From: Paulinella micropora
Taxonomy: Eukaryota > Cercozoa > Imbricatea > Euglyphida
Reading direction: 5' to 3'
NCBI GenBank assembly: GCA_009731375.1
Contig: BJOX01000271.1
Coordinates: forward strand, 107,824 to 171,823
Length of the DNA: 64,000 nt
The notes beneath the pieces were generated by a model that saw nothing but the letters and a program-made list of their open reading frames with translations, was not told the origin of the DNA and did not search any database. Below are positions 8,006-15,089 of the stretch, one piece after another (positions within the stretch are counted from its first letter, which is position 1; every line of letters begins with the position of its first letter). Made by a program: the position numbers and the translations under genes.

Positions 8006-8455
8006 TTATGGTTGCCTCTGCTGTGGTGGCATAATATATTGATATTGTGGTGGCGGTGGTAATGCTTGTATCCTATTTTTTCTGTCTTCTTCATATTTTA
8101 CATCTTCTATGAGTTTTTGCTCTCTTCTTAGTTCTCTGGCTTTTTGTTCTTGTCGTTCCTTGATGTCGGATAGTTCATTGCGGTGTATCCTTGCTAACTC
8201 ATCCTGCCTTTCCTTAGCATCTGCTATGTCTTTTCTTTCTTGCCTCTTCTTTTCTTCTTCGGCATCAACGCGTGCTTTTTTCTCTTTTTGGTCAATCTCA
8301 TCAATCTTTTCGTATTTCTCCTTTCTGAGTTTGTCTAAGTGATCATTAATGGCTGTTCTTGTGTTCTGTTCAATCTCCGACAAACTCTGGACTTTTCGCA
8401 AGTCTTCTTTTCGCTTAGGTGCTCGCTTTGATTTTGGTCTGCTTAAGTATTTCAT
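8006..8455 (-). CDS. Charged coiled-coil protein, possibly the N-terminal part of the protease gene
   Basis: 149 residues, rich in Lys/Glu/Arg with long helical heptad-like stretches (IDEIDQKEKKARVDAEEEKK) and a Pro/Gln-rich end (PPPPQYQYIMPPQQRQP). The ATG at 8455 overlaps the TGA of the preceding small gene as ATGA. The ORF ends at TAA 8006-8008, but the same frame continues open into the protease segment. The stop falls within a Gln-rich stretch, one transition away from a Gln codon. If joined, this would be a coiled-coil leader of the protease; if separate, an unassigned structural protein. Confidence 0.55.
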   Translation of the reverse strand: MKYLSRPKSKRAPKRKEDLRKVQSLSEIEQNTRTAINDHLDKLRKEKYEKIDEIDQKEKKARVDAEEEKKRQERKDIADAKERQDELARIHRNELSDIKERQEQKARELRREQKLIEDVKYEEDRKNRIQALPPPPQYQYIMPPQQRQP

Positions 8456-8619
8456 AAAAATTTAACAATTTGAAGTGTGCTCATATCATTTGTCTTTTTA
8501 CCGAAATTAAGATAATATGTTTTACCCTTCTGGATAATATACGGTTTCCCGCTCTTATTCCTATAAACCCGCGGTGGACGGACTTTCGCCTTTTTCACCT
8601 TCTTAGTCTTAGCGACCAT
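8452..8619 (-). CDS. Small basic protein, ATGA-coupled to the coiled-coil gene
   Basis: 55 residues from ATG 8619 (an upstream ATG at 8646 would add nine). Lys-rich N-terminus (MVAKTKKVKKAKVRPP), then a compact aromatic part (KPYIIQKGKTYYLNFGKK). Stop TGA overlaps the next ATG. Size and charge suit a DNA-binding or virion protein of a small DNA virus; no family recognised. Confidence 0.45.
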   Translation of the reverse strand: MVAKTKKVKKAKVRPPRVYRNKSGKPYIIQKGKTYYLNFGKKTNDMSTLQIVKFL

Positions 8620-8672
8620 TCTATACCAACAAAAAATATTTTTCAATTAGTTTATTTCAAAAATATCATCTT

Positions 8673-8990
8673 TTAGAATTTAAGGGCACCTCGTCCTCTC
8701 TGCTTACCATACCCCAGTCTTGATGCTACAGCACCAACACTACCAGCGTAAGGTACCCCGACACTACTTAATGCTCCCGCAGTCCTAGAGATTAATTTAT
8801 TATTGCGAAGAAATTTATCAACAGCCATTGCGGTTTTGCCCACTTTTTGCCAGTTAATTTTGCCGCCAGCCTGCCCCTTGCCCTTCTTCCGTCCAGTTTT
8901 CTTTTTACCTCCGGCCATGTTGGTGCTTGAGTTAATAGTTCGTTTGCCGATTGTTGGAATGACTTCAACACGAGTTGTTTTCACTACCAT
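8673..8990 (-). CDS. Basic Gly/Ala-rich small virion-type protein (pX/pVI-like)
   Basis: 105 residues. After a 24-residue lead comes a very basic patch (GGKKKTGRKKGKGQAGGK), then an amphipathic/hydrophobic segment with GALSSVGVPYAGSVGAVASR and a terminal GYGKQRGRG. Small proteins of this design (basic patch plus Gly/Ala amphipathic helix) are found beside the capsid genes of polintons, adintoviruses and virophages and are compared with adenovirus core or membrane-lytic proteins. The match here is by character, not by alignment. A later Met (residue 25) could be the true start, but the hairpin at 8997-9017 ends seven bases before the ATG at 8990 and supports the long form. Confidence 0.5.
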   Translation of the reverse strand: MVVKTTRVEVIPTIGKRTINSSTNMAGGKKKTGRKKGKGQAGGKINWQKVGKTAMAVDKFLRNNKLISRTAGALSSVGVPYAGSVGAVASRLGYGKQRGRGALKF

Positions 8991-8996
8991 ATAATA

Positions 8997-9017
8997 GAAA
9001 GATTTGAAAAATCTTTC
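8997..9017. promoter_or_regulatory. Hairpin upstream of the small virion-type gene
   Basis: Perfect arms GAAAGATTT (8997-9005) and AAATCTTTC (9009-9017) with a three-base loop, seven bases before the ATG at 8990. Confidence 0.6.
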
Positions 9018-9029
9018 AGCAAAAATAAA

Positions 9030-9053
9030 AAATAATTACAAAAATAATTATTT
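9030..9053. terminator. Hairpin overlapping the ATPase stop
   Basis: Arms AAATAATTA (9030-9038) and TAATTATTT (9045-9053) with a six-base loop. The arm includes the ATPase TAA (9048-9050). It follows the element's plan of a hairpin at each gene end. Confidence 0.5.
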
Positions 9054-9872
9054 CATGCGATAGGCAAAATTTTTTCTCAACTCATCATCAACACTTGAGA
9101 CATAAAGAAAATTAAATCTCTCCTTTGTTGCTTCGTGATACTTTTGAAGAAAGTAATCAAAGTCAAAAGATAAGTCTAAGTGTTTATACACGAGTTCCAT
9201 CTTATCCTGAGACTGGCCCGGAAAGATTAATAAATAATCTAACTGCTTAATGGCTTCTGGCCGTAGGTCGTTCAGATACTGGCTAGACATAATCACCTTT
9301 GATTTATAGTGTCTGTTCTTTTTTAACAAATCACTTACGGACTTGTCTGTTAATCCGCTCCCTAAATCATCCAAAACAAAAACAACCTCTGGAGAAATAT
9401 ACTTTTGCTGGGGCCGTTCTTTTGGTGCCTCCGCGGTGCTCTGTTTCTTTTCTTTTCCAAAATATAAAAATTGTGGTTTCTCTATTTCTTCTTTGTCCTG
9501 TTTTACTTCTCCTTCGTGTTGCTCGTCATGTCTGTTCAGTTTGTCTAACTCATAATCAATAACATTTACACCATCTGATTTAAGAAAGGTATATATTGCC
9601 ATCGGGTTGCCTCTGTTGTTAAAGTGCTTTACCATTGCTTTATAAATGTAGTCCTTGTGTATCGTTGAAGCAATAATGACAATGCGGGTTTTTCTGTTTG
9701 TAGTCCGTTTCAGTATTTCAAAGAGTGCTGTCGTCGTTTTCCCGCTCTTCTTACGGGCGAGTAGAAATATGTTGGAATACGGCTCATTAAATAATTTATA
9801 ACCTTTTGCTTTTTTATTTCCATCACCCTCTTGTTTTACTGGCTTCACCTTAATGCTATTAATCTTCTCCAT
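9048..9872 (-). CDS. FtsK/HerA-type genome-packaging ATPase
   Basis: 274 residues from ATG 9872. Walker A is ARKKSGKT (residues 39-46) after a hydrophobic strand (NIFLLA). Walker B is VVFVLDDLG (residues ~163-171). IVIIAST and VIMSSQYLND fit the neighbouring strands and sensor region of the A32-like packaging ATPases. In polinton-like viruses and virophages this enzyme pumps the genome into the capsid. The length is close to the family norm (250-290). Between the Walker motifs is a charged insertion (residues ~110-155). Gene order with protease and penton is as expected for such elements. The stop is TAA; beyond it the frame runs toward the next gene, but the hairpin at the stop supports TAA as the true end. 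Type-1 hairpin upstream. Confidence 0.8.
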   Translation of the reverse strand: MEKINSIKVKPVKQEGDGNKKAKGYKLFNEPYSNIFLLARKKSGKTTTALFEILKRTTNRKTRIVIIASTIHKDYIYKAMVKHFNNRGNPMAIYTFLKSDGVNVIDYELDKLNRHDEQHEGEVKQDKEEIEKPQFLYFGKEKKQSTAEAPKERPQQKYISPEVVFVLDDLGSGLTDKSVSDLLKKNRHYKSKVIMSSQYLNDLRPEAIKQLDYLLIFPGQSQDKMELVYKHLDLSFDFDYFLQKYHEATKERFNFLYVSSVDDELRKNFAYRMK

Positions 9873-9877
9873 GATAT

Positions 9878-9919
9878 TTTAGAATTGCGCTTCGTGCTGT
9901 CGCACTCTCTTATTCTAAA
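9878..9919 (-). promoter_or_regulatory. Type-1 hairpin directly upstream of the ATPase ATG
   Basis: TTTAGAAT (9878-9885) and ATTCTAAA (9912-9919) around a core nearly identical to that at 6550-6592. Coding-strand order: A-rich tract, CGATG, hairpin, ATATC, ATG. Confidence 0.7.
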
Positions 9920-9963
9920 ACATCGTTTTTTCTTTATGGTTTAAAATAAATTGGTGTTCGATG

Positions 9964-10013
9964 TTTATCAACAAACGAGAATGAGCAAAGCGAATGAGAG
10001 TGAAGTTGATAAA
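9964..10013 (-). terminator. Type-2 hairpin just after the stop of the 10016 gene
   Basis: Arms TTTATCAAC (9964-9972) and GTTGATAAA (10005-10013), two bases after the TGA. The loop is nearly identical to the hairpin at 6636-6685. Confidence 0.65.
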
Positions 10014-10015
10014 TA

Positions 10016-10399
10016 TCACCCGACAAATTCTAGGCACACTACAAGTCGGCCCGCTAAATTTCCTGTATCAATATTTCCGCTGTCAGTTTCAAGGACTTTA
10101 AATGTATATTGTCCGTCAGTCCATCCTACAACACCCAAATTATAACCGAGATTTGAAATGTTTGCTGTGGTGCTGTCCGCAAATGTTCCAATAATTCCAA
10201 TTCTGTCCATATAAAGAATTCTGGTTTTGGTTTCGGTCTGGTCGTTCATATAGTGGATAAATTTTATATTCATTTTGGTGGGTGTGAATGACATTTGGAT
10301 ATTTTTATTAAATGTTTTGCTTCCTCCAGCAAAATCATTGCTTAGAAAAATAATCTTTTGGTATTTATATTCAGTAGCCATGATTATATTACTACTCAT
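10016..10399 (-). CDS. Small beta-rich protein of the polinton-like element, unassigned
   Basis: 127 residues (or 121 from the internal Met at 10381, MATEYKYQKIIFLSND). The sequence alternates hydrophobic and polar residues with many Thr/Asn/Gly, as in beta-sandwich virion proteins (IKFIHYMNDQTETKTRILYM). No catalytic motif. Its position among capsid genes suggests a minor virion component, but I recognise no family. Ends at TGA and is followed by a type-2 hairpin. Confidence 0.5.
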   Translation of the reverse strand: MSSNIIMATEYKYQKIIFLSNDFAGGSKTFNKNIQMSFTPTKMNIKFIHYMNDQTETKTRILYMDRIGIIGTFADSTTANISNLGYNLGVVGWTDGQYTFKVLETDSGNIDTGNLAGRLVVCLEFVG

Positions 10400-10425
10400 A
10401 AACTTTTTAATAACAAAAATATTTT

Positions 10426-10435
10426 NNNNNNNNNN
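10426..10435. other. Assembly gap (10 N)
   Basis: Ten Ns in AT-rich DNA between the 10016 gene and a Cys-rich fragment. Linkage across it is not proven by sequence. Confidence 0.95.
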
Positions 10436-10670
10436 ATTTTTATTAATTAATATTTATGCACGGACTGCCTGCGACTTTTACTCACGGGTCAGTGAGAAAA
10501 AAAATGAGAGTTGTGTGTGGTGTATTCAAAAAGGAATAGAAACCAAATTTAAATGTGTGTATAAACCTTTTAGTGATTGGTGTGTTAGTTTTGATGAAGC
10601 CATTCCTTTAATTTGCTCAAATGATGCTATGTGGTATAAAACTCAAGTATATGAATGTTCATTTCTTTGA
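10436..10670 (+). pseudogene. Cys-rich reading-frame fragment after the gap
   Basis: An open + strand frame runs out of the gap to TGA 10668-10670. It encodes about 70 residues with eight Cys and several Trp/Tyr (SCVWCIQKG, CVYKPFSDWCVSF). There is no start on this side of the gap. It overlaps the end of the opposite-strand membrane gene by 12 bases. It may be the end of a gene whose 5' part is lost in the gap. No family recognised. Confidence 0.3.
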
Positions 10671-11011
10671 GCTAGAAGGTGATGGAAGGCAAATTCCTAT
10701 GAGTAAAGTCAAAATTCCGACATAAGTATTAGCAACCTCGCACGGTAAGTTCTTTTCAGATAGCCTCACGATACAAAGGGCTATAATGGCAACGATGATA
10801 CCCATTTGAAATAAGTATTTAATAAGTCGGCTGTCTGTCGGTCTGTTTTTTATACAACAACAATTCCAGTTATCTTCCAATTCGTGCTCTATTTTTTTTC
10901 CTCAGTCTTTAGTTCTACTCCAAGAACACGAGACTTTAATTCTGGAGTTAGTTCGCCATCCATATCCATAATAGGTGGTGGTCTGTGAAGTCTAGTTGTA
11001 TTATTTGACAT
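10659..11011 (-). CDS. Small two-TM protein of the element, frameshifted at an A8 run
   Basis: The ATG at 11009-11011 overlaps the stop of the fibre gene. The first 40 codons (MSNNTTRLHRPPPIMDMDGE at the start) end at TAG 10889-10891. Just before the stop is a run of eight A (10892-10899 on the other strand). A -1 shift there leads into the open frame that ends at TGA 10659. That second part carries two hydrophobic segments (IIVAIIALCIV and YVGILTLLIGICLPSP). A short protein with a Cys-rich entry, two membrane segments and a PSP ending fits the small membrane proteins of polinton-like viruses, though I cannot name it. Loss of one A, or ribosomal slippage on A-AAA-AAA, would both explain the break. 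Confidence 0.5.
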
Positions 11012-14000
11012 TTGAAAATACGACTGCTCTGATTTCTGCTAATTGATTTGCTTGGTCTTGTAGTATATTCATGAGATTATTATTTTCTTTTTCTAAATTA
11101 ACTACCTTTTCCGCCATGTGTTGAAAAGCACTGACTAATATTGGTATAAAGTCCGTATATGTTATACCTTCAAAGTTTCCATTTCCATCGTCTGCTTTTA
11201 TTCCACTTTCAGATACAAACTCTATTTTTTTAACTTCATCAGCAATAAATCCGTGGTTCTTTTGTTCTTTCTTTTTATCTGATTTCAAATAATATGAACA
11301 GCAGTTTATTTTCATTAGTTTCTCGCAACAATCCCCGCAGTCTAGTGTTTTAATATCTGATTTTAATCTCCTGTCCGAACCAGAAGACCATGTATTTGAT
11401 CCCGCATTCAAATAAACATATCCTGTATTGTTTTCACCATTTGACAATGAAGTTGACCAAGCATGTAATAATCCACCTGTATTCATTACCACCGCATAAC
11501 CTGATGAGTCTCCTGCTTTCATAAATATTTGTGGGTTGGTCGTATTTTGTGGTCTTTTTCTTAATGTTAAAAATCCACTGGATGCTGTCGTCATGCTTGT
11601 ATCACTCTGAGCATAGATTACTCCTGTCCCCCTCGCATAAAAATTTAAATCTTGGTTTGTGTTGCTCCCCGTAGCATATATTGAATTATAACCAAAACCA
11701 ACTCCCTGTGTCCCGTTGCTGTGTCTGAATTCAACGCCGCCAGAAGATGGACCAAGATTGCCCGTGACATATAAACCAACTGGTGATGGATGAGACCCAC
11801 TTATTGCTTCTCCTCTTATATCTGCCGTGCTATTAACAACAGATATACCCGCATTTGCTGTTATCAATCCGCTTGCTGTTAATGTTGTTGTTGATATCCC
11901 CGCATTTGCCGTTATCAATCCGCTTGCGGTTGCCGTTGTTGTTGATATACTCGCATTTGCAGTTATTGATCCACTTGCCGTTAGTGTCGTCGTTGATATA
12001 CCCGCGGTTGAAGTAATTGTCGTTCCAGTTATTGTTCCGCCATTTGTTATATTGTTTGAGTACATATCTAAGGCACCATAAAACCGCATACCGCCAGCAT
12101 TGTTAAAACGGACAATGTCAGACGAAGCACTTTTATTATCCAAAAGTTTTGAAATATAAAGACCTGCTCCTTTTACATCAGATGCTACATTCGTAAATAC
12201 ATAACCTCGTTGGTTCGCTGTTCCACTTGTAGCAGTGTTTAAAGTAAATAAGAAATACTGATAATCTCCTGATGTCTGTGAAAAGAATATATCACCTCCA
12301 TTTTGGTTTAATATCCTCGCCCCATTATATGTTATATTTCCGCCATTAGTGATAGTTTGATTATTAAAATCGGCATTGTTCGTTAAAGTTAGATATTTTA
12401 TTGTAGTGCTCGCCCCATTAAATGTTTTACTTCCTGTTATGGTTTGGTCTGTTGTTAGTTTTACATTTTGCCCGTCCAATGTATCTACATAACTTTTGTT
12501 TGCTCCATCGGCCGCTAATGTCGGAGTTCCAAGGTTGGCTATTTTGCTACTATTACAATCTAGCCCCGAAGCATTTACCCAACCGACTATCGCTCCATCA
12601 ATAATGAAACTTATTTTTTTCGCATTTATTTCAAAGTTATAATTTACGCCCGTGCCCATATCAAGGCATCCGATAGTTCCTATATTGGCTGTGGAGTTAA
12701 AAACCACGAATGGTCCTTTTGTTGTTGCATTTGTTGAATTTCCAGTTATTTCAAGACCACTGCTAAATGTCTTGATTCCTGCTATGGATTGGTTTCCTGA
12801 GGTTTTAACCGCAGAAGTATCAAGAACAGAAACATCCACACCATCAACAAGATTTACATTTGTTATGCCTTGGTTTCCCATATTTAGTCCGCCATTCGCT
12901 GTCATCGCCCCACTCGCCATTAATGTGGTTGTTGATACTCCCGCATTTGCCGTTATTGCCTTTGAAGCAGTAATTCCAGCATTAGCAATTCTAAATAGTT
13001 CATTTGTAGCACTATAGTAAAATATATGACTATCAGTTGAAGCATTAACATTATAAATCAATATATTACTTGCAATACCAAAACCATAAAATCCCGTCGT
13101 TGATGGTGTTCCGCTATCATATAAAACAAGTTTATTATTAGCAATAGCACTTCTATTTATGAAAACACTTTTTCCAGCACCTACTACCACATTGTCGCTT
13201 GTTGTTAATGTTGTCGTTGTTATCCCCGCATTTGCGGTTATTGCGTTGCTGAATGTCTTAATACCCGCTATAGTTTGGTCTCCTGTTAGTTTAACCACCG
13301 AACCATCAACTGCGAGATTTGCGAGATTAATTCCATTATATGTAGAAGCCCCTGAAATAGCAAAACCATTCATATTTAGTGCCCCCGTCATACTAGCAGT
13401 TCCGTCTAATCTAAGAAAGGGTGGTGTGGCGTTTCTCCATTGCCCCGTGCTATACATAATCAGTTGGTTATCTGCGGGGAAGCCTGATGTTGTCACATCG
13501 CTGTGGCTATCTATACTTCCACTCGCTGACACTTTATTATTATTATCATTATGTTCAAATATCCATTCATCAACACCTTTGTCATTTAGTAAATTAACTC
13601 CTGTTATATTCTTCATTTCCATACTAATGTTGCCTGTTTCATCAACATTTATCGGAAATGTTTTATTTACCCAGTTTATTGAATTATATGTTAGATAACT
13701 ATTCATCGCCACTGGTGCTGTAATGACTACATCTGAAAGTGTGTCAATTGAACCAAGGGCTGTATTCTTCCATTTGCCTTCTACATCATTGTAAGTTAAG
13801 TATTGTCCGCTTGCTTGTGCAAATATGTTTGTATCTATCAAATTATATAAACTGGTTTGGTGCGGATTGGAAGTATTAGAGCGGTGTTGAGTTGAGGCTT
13901 TGACTTCATCATTATCCCTTACTCGTTGCTCTGTGTAGTATAAATTTTTTCCTTCTTTGATATCCGTAGTTGATTTTAAAGCGAGCCGTGTGTCAAAGCG

Positions 14001-14306
14001 GTTATCAGTCCAATAATAATTAAGTCCTTCTTTAAGGTCAGTCGTTGATTTTAAAGCGAACCGACCATCAAAGCGGTTATCAGTCCAATAATAATTAAGC
14101 CCTTCTTTAATGTCCGCGGTGCTTTTGGTAGCCAGTCGTGTATCAAATCGGTCGTCAGTGTAATAAAGATTTATTGGGTCGGCATCTTCTGGCACTCTGT
14201 CTGTATTAAGACCGACTATGTTTGTGTTGGTTAAGTCAAGGTTGGCGATTGATAGGCTGTCTGTCGCGATTTCTGACAAGCCGAGTAATGATTTATATTG
14301 CGACAT
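11001..14306 (-). CDS. Large fibre protein with C-terminal S74 intramolecular chaperone
   Basis: 1101 residues. Near the N-terminus (residues ~45-130) are repeats of the form YYTDDRF.TRLA.KST.DIKEG, seen in phage tail fibres. The long middle consists of Thr/Ser/Asn/Gly-rich beta-repeats (GISTTTLTASG.ITANA) typical of trimeric fibres. The last ~126 residues are the endosialidase-type chaperone (peptidase S74): GSDRRLKSDI at ~976, then HGFIADEV, a YTDFIPILVSAFQ segment and a terminal coiled coil. In characterised S74 proteins the domain drives trimerisation and then cleaves itself at the Ser of the SDxRLK motif; this is family knowledge, not shown here. It probably forms the host-binding spike of the virion. 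Intact, about 3.3 kb, the largest gene of the element. Confidence 0.75.
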   Translation of the reverse strand: MSQYKSLLGLSEIATDSLSIANLDLTNTNIVGLNTDRVPEDADPINLYYTDDRFDTRLATKSTADIKEGLNYYWTDNRFDGRFALKSTTDLKEGLNYYWTDNRFDTRLALKSTTDIKEGKNLYYTEQRVRDNDEVKASTQHRSNTSNPHQTSLYNLIDTNIFAQASGQYLTYNDVEGKWKNTALGSIDTLSDVVITAPVAMNSYLTYNSINWVNKTFPINVDETGNISMEMKNITGVNLLNDKGVDEWIFEHNDNNNKVSASGSIDSHSDVTTSGFPADNQLIMYSTGQWRNATPPFLRLDGTASMTGALNMNGFAISGASTYNGINLANLAVDGSVVKLTGDQTIAGIKTFSNAITANAGITTTTLTTSDNVVVGAGKSVFINRSAIANNKLVLYDSGTPSTTGFYGFGIASNILIYNVNASTDSHIFYYSATNELFRIANAGITASKAITANAGVSTTTLMASGAMTANGGLNMGNQGITNVNLVDGVDVSVLDTSAVKTSGNQSIAGIKTFSSGLEITGNSTNATTKGPFVVFNSTANIGTIGCLDMGTGVNYNFEINAKKISFIIDGAIVGWVNASGLDCNSSKIANLGTPTLAADGANKSYVDTLDGQNVKLTTDQTITGSKTFNGASTTIKYLTLTNNADFNNQTITNGGNITYNGARILNQNGGDIFFSQTSGDYQYFLFTLNTATSGTANQRGYVFTNVASDVKGAGLYISKLLDNKSASSDIVRFNNAGGMRFYGALDMYSNNITNGGTITGTTITSTAGISTTTLTASGSITANASISTTTATASGLITANAGISTTTLTASGLITANAGISVVNSTADIRGEAISGSHPSPVGLYVTGNLGPSSGGVEFRHSNGTQGVGFGYNSIYATGSNTNQDLNFYARGTGVIYAQSDTSMTTASSGFLTLRKRPQNTTNPQIFMKAGDSSGYAVVMNTGGLLHAWSTSLSNGENNTGYVYLNAGSNTWSSGSDRRLKSDIKTLDCGDCCEKLMKINCCSYYLKSDKKKEQKNHGFIADEVKKIEFVSESGIKADDGNGNFEGITYTDFIPILVSAFQHMAEKVVNLEKENNNLMNILQDQANQLAEIRAVVFSNVK

Positions 14307-14371
14307 TGATATATAAAATAAATATTTAATTTTAAAAATACTAAAATATAATAATCTTAGTATAACATATT

Positions 14372-14414
14372 TTTAGAATAAGCGAGAGTGCGAAGCACGA
14401 AGTGAGATTCTAAA
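14372..14414 (+). promoter_or_regulatory. Type-1 hairpin ending at the ATG of the 14415 gene
   Basis: TTTAGAAT (14372-14379) and ATTCTAAA (14407-14414); the ATG starts at the next base. It lies in the divergent promoter region between the fibre gene and this gene. Confidence 0.7.
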
Positions 14415-14933
14415 ATGCTGTCTCCCGAAGCAAGTCGTAAGAACTGGGGTAAGGCTGTGGAAAGTATTAAGAGTAAGAAACAGCAAAAGGTCGAAATAGC
14501 AAAAGAGAAATTAGCAAAGTGTAGAAAGGCTTATGTAGGCGATGATGAAGAGATGGAGGAAAAGATAAACCGCATGGCTGAAATGGGTGTTGCTAATGAT
14601 ATCATTAATGGAAAAGACCAAGATGATACACCAGAAGAAAGCAGTGATAGCGATGAAGAATGTGATTTTACTGATATCATTGCTGAAAAGATGGCTAAGA
14701 TGAAAATAAGAAGAAAGAAAGCGGAAGCAAAGAAGAAAGTAAGTAAAAAGCATGTGCCTGAGCCTGATGAAAGCGAAAGCGAAAGTGAAGAAAGTGAAGA
14801 AGAGCCGAAGCCTAAATCTAAGAAAGGAAATGGAAAGAAATCAAACATATCTGTTAATGTTTATAATCAAGCAGAGAAGACAAGCAAGAAAGAAAAAAAT
14901 AATGATATCGAAAAATGTTTCTTAAAATTTTGA
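14415..14933 (+). CDS. Highly charged hypothetical protein
   Basis: 172 residues. Helical and basic at the start (KSKKQQKVEIAKEKLAKCRK), then an acidic Ser/Asp/Glu tract (DDTPEESSDSDEECDF), a second basic helix, a second acidic Ser/Glu tract and a basic end. No conserved domain recognised. Alternating acidic and basic tracts suggest a nucleic-acid-associated or regulatory role, but this is inference. Start fixed by the adjacent hairpin; stop TGA followed by a hairpin. Confidence 0.5.
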   Translation: MLSPEASRKNWGKAVESIKSKKQQKVEIAKEKLAKCRKAYVGDDEEMEEKINRMAEMGVANDIINGKDQDDTPEESSDSDEECDFTDIIAEKMAKMKIRRKKAEAKKKVSKKHVPEPDESESESEESEEEPKPKSKKGNGKKSNISVNVYNQAEKTSKKEKNNDIEKCFLKF

Positions 14934-14965
14934 TATTTGTTTCAGACTTCGTCTTCAACAAACAT
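14933..14965 (+). terminator. Hairpin at the stop of the 14415 gene
   Basis: Outer arms ATATTTGTT / AACAAACAT (one mismatch) and an inner stem AGAC / GTCT around TTC. It begins on the last base of the TGA. It occupies the same position as the type-2 hairpins but has a different sequence. Confidence 0.5.
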
Positions 14966-15005
14966 CGTCTGCGATTATAGAAAAAAGAAAAAGAAAAAAC
15001 GATGT

Positions 15006-15084
15006 TTTAGAATAAGAGAGAGTGCGGAGCACGACCATCTCGTAGAGTGATTACGCCCTTCGGGCAGTAAAGCGAAATTCTAAA
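15006..15084 (+). promoter_or_regulatory. Extended type-1 hairpin upstream of the integrase
   Basis: TTTAGAAT (15006-15013) and ATTCTAAA (15077-15084) as in the other type-1 hairpins, followed by ATATC and the ATG. The core is enlarged by about 35 bases holding a small hairpin (GCCCTTCGGGC). It is preceded by an A-rich tract and CGATG. Confidence 0.6.
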
Positions 15085-15089
15085 ATATC

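Noticed and set aside
10275-10670. 131-codon + strand frame across the Ns
   Set aside because: It reads through the gap and is antisense to the 10016 gene on its left side; only the part after the gap is kept, as a fragment.
6550-15084. Type-1 hairpins as terminal inverted repeats or insertion scars
   Set aside because: They are internal, occur four times, and all sit directly upstream of ATGs in the sense of the downstream gene, so a regulatory role fits better.
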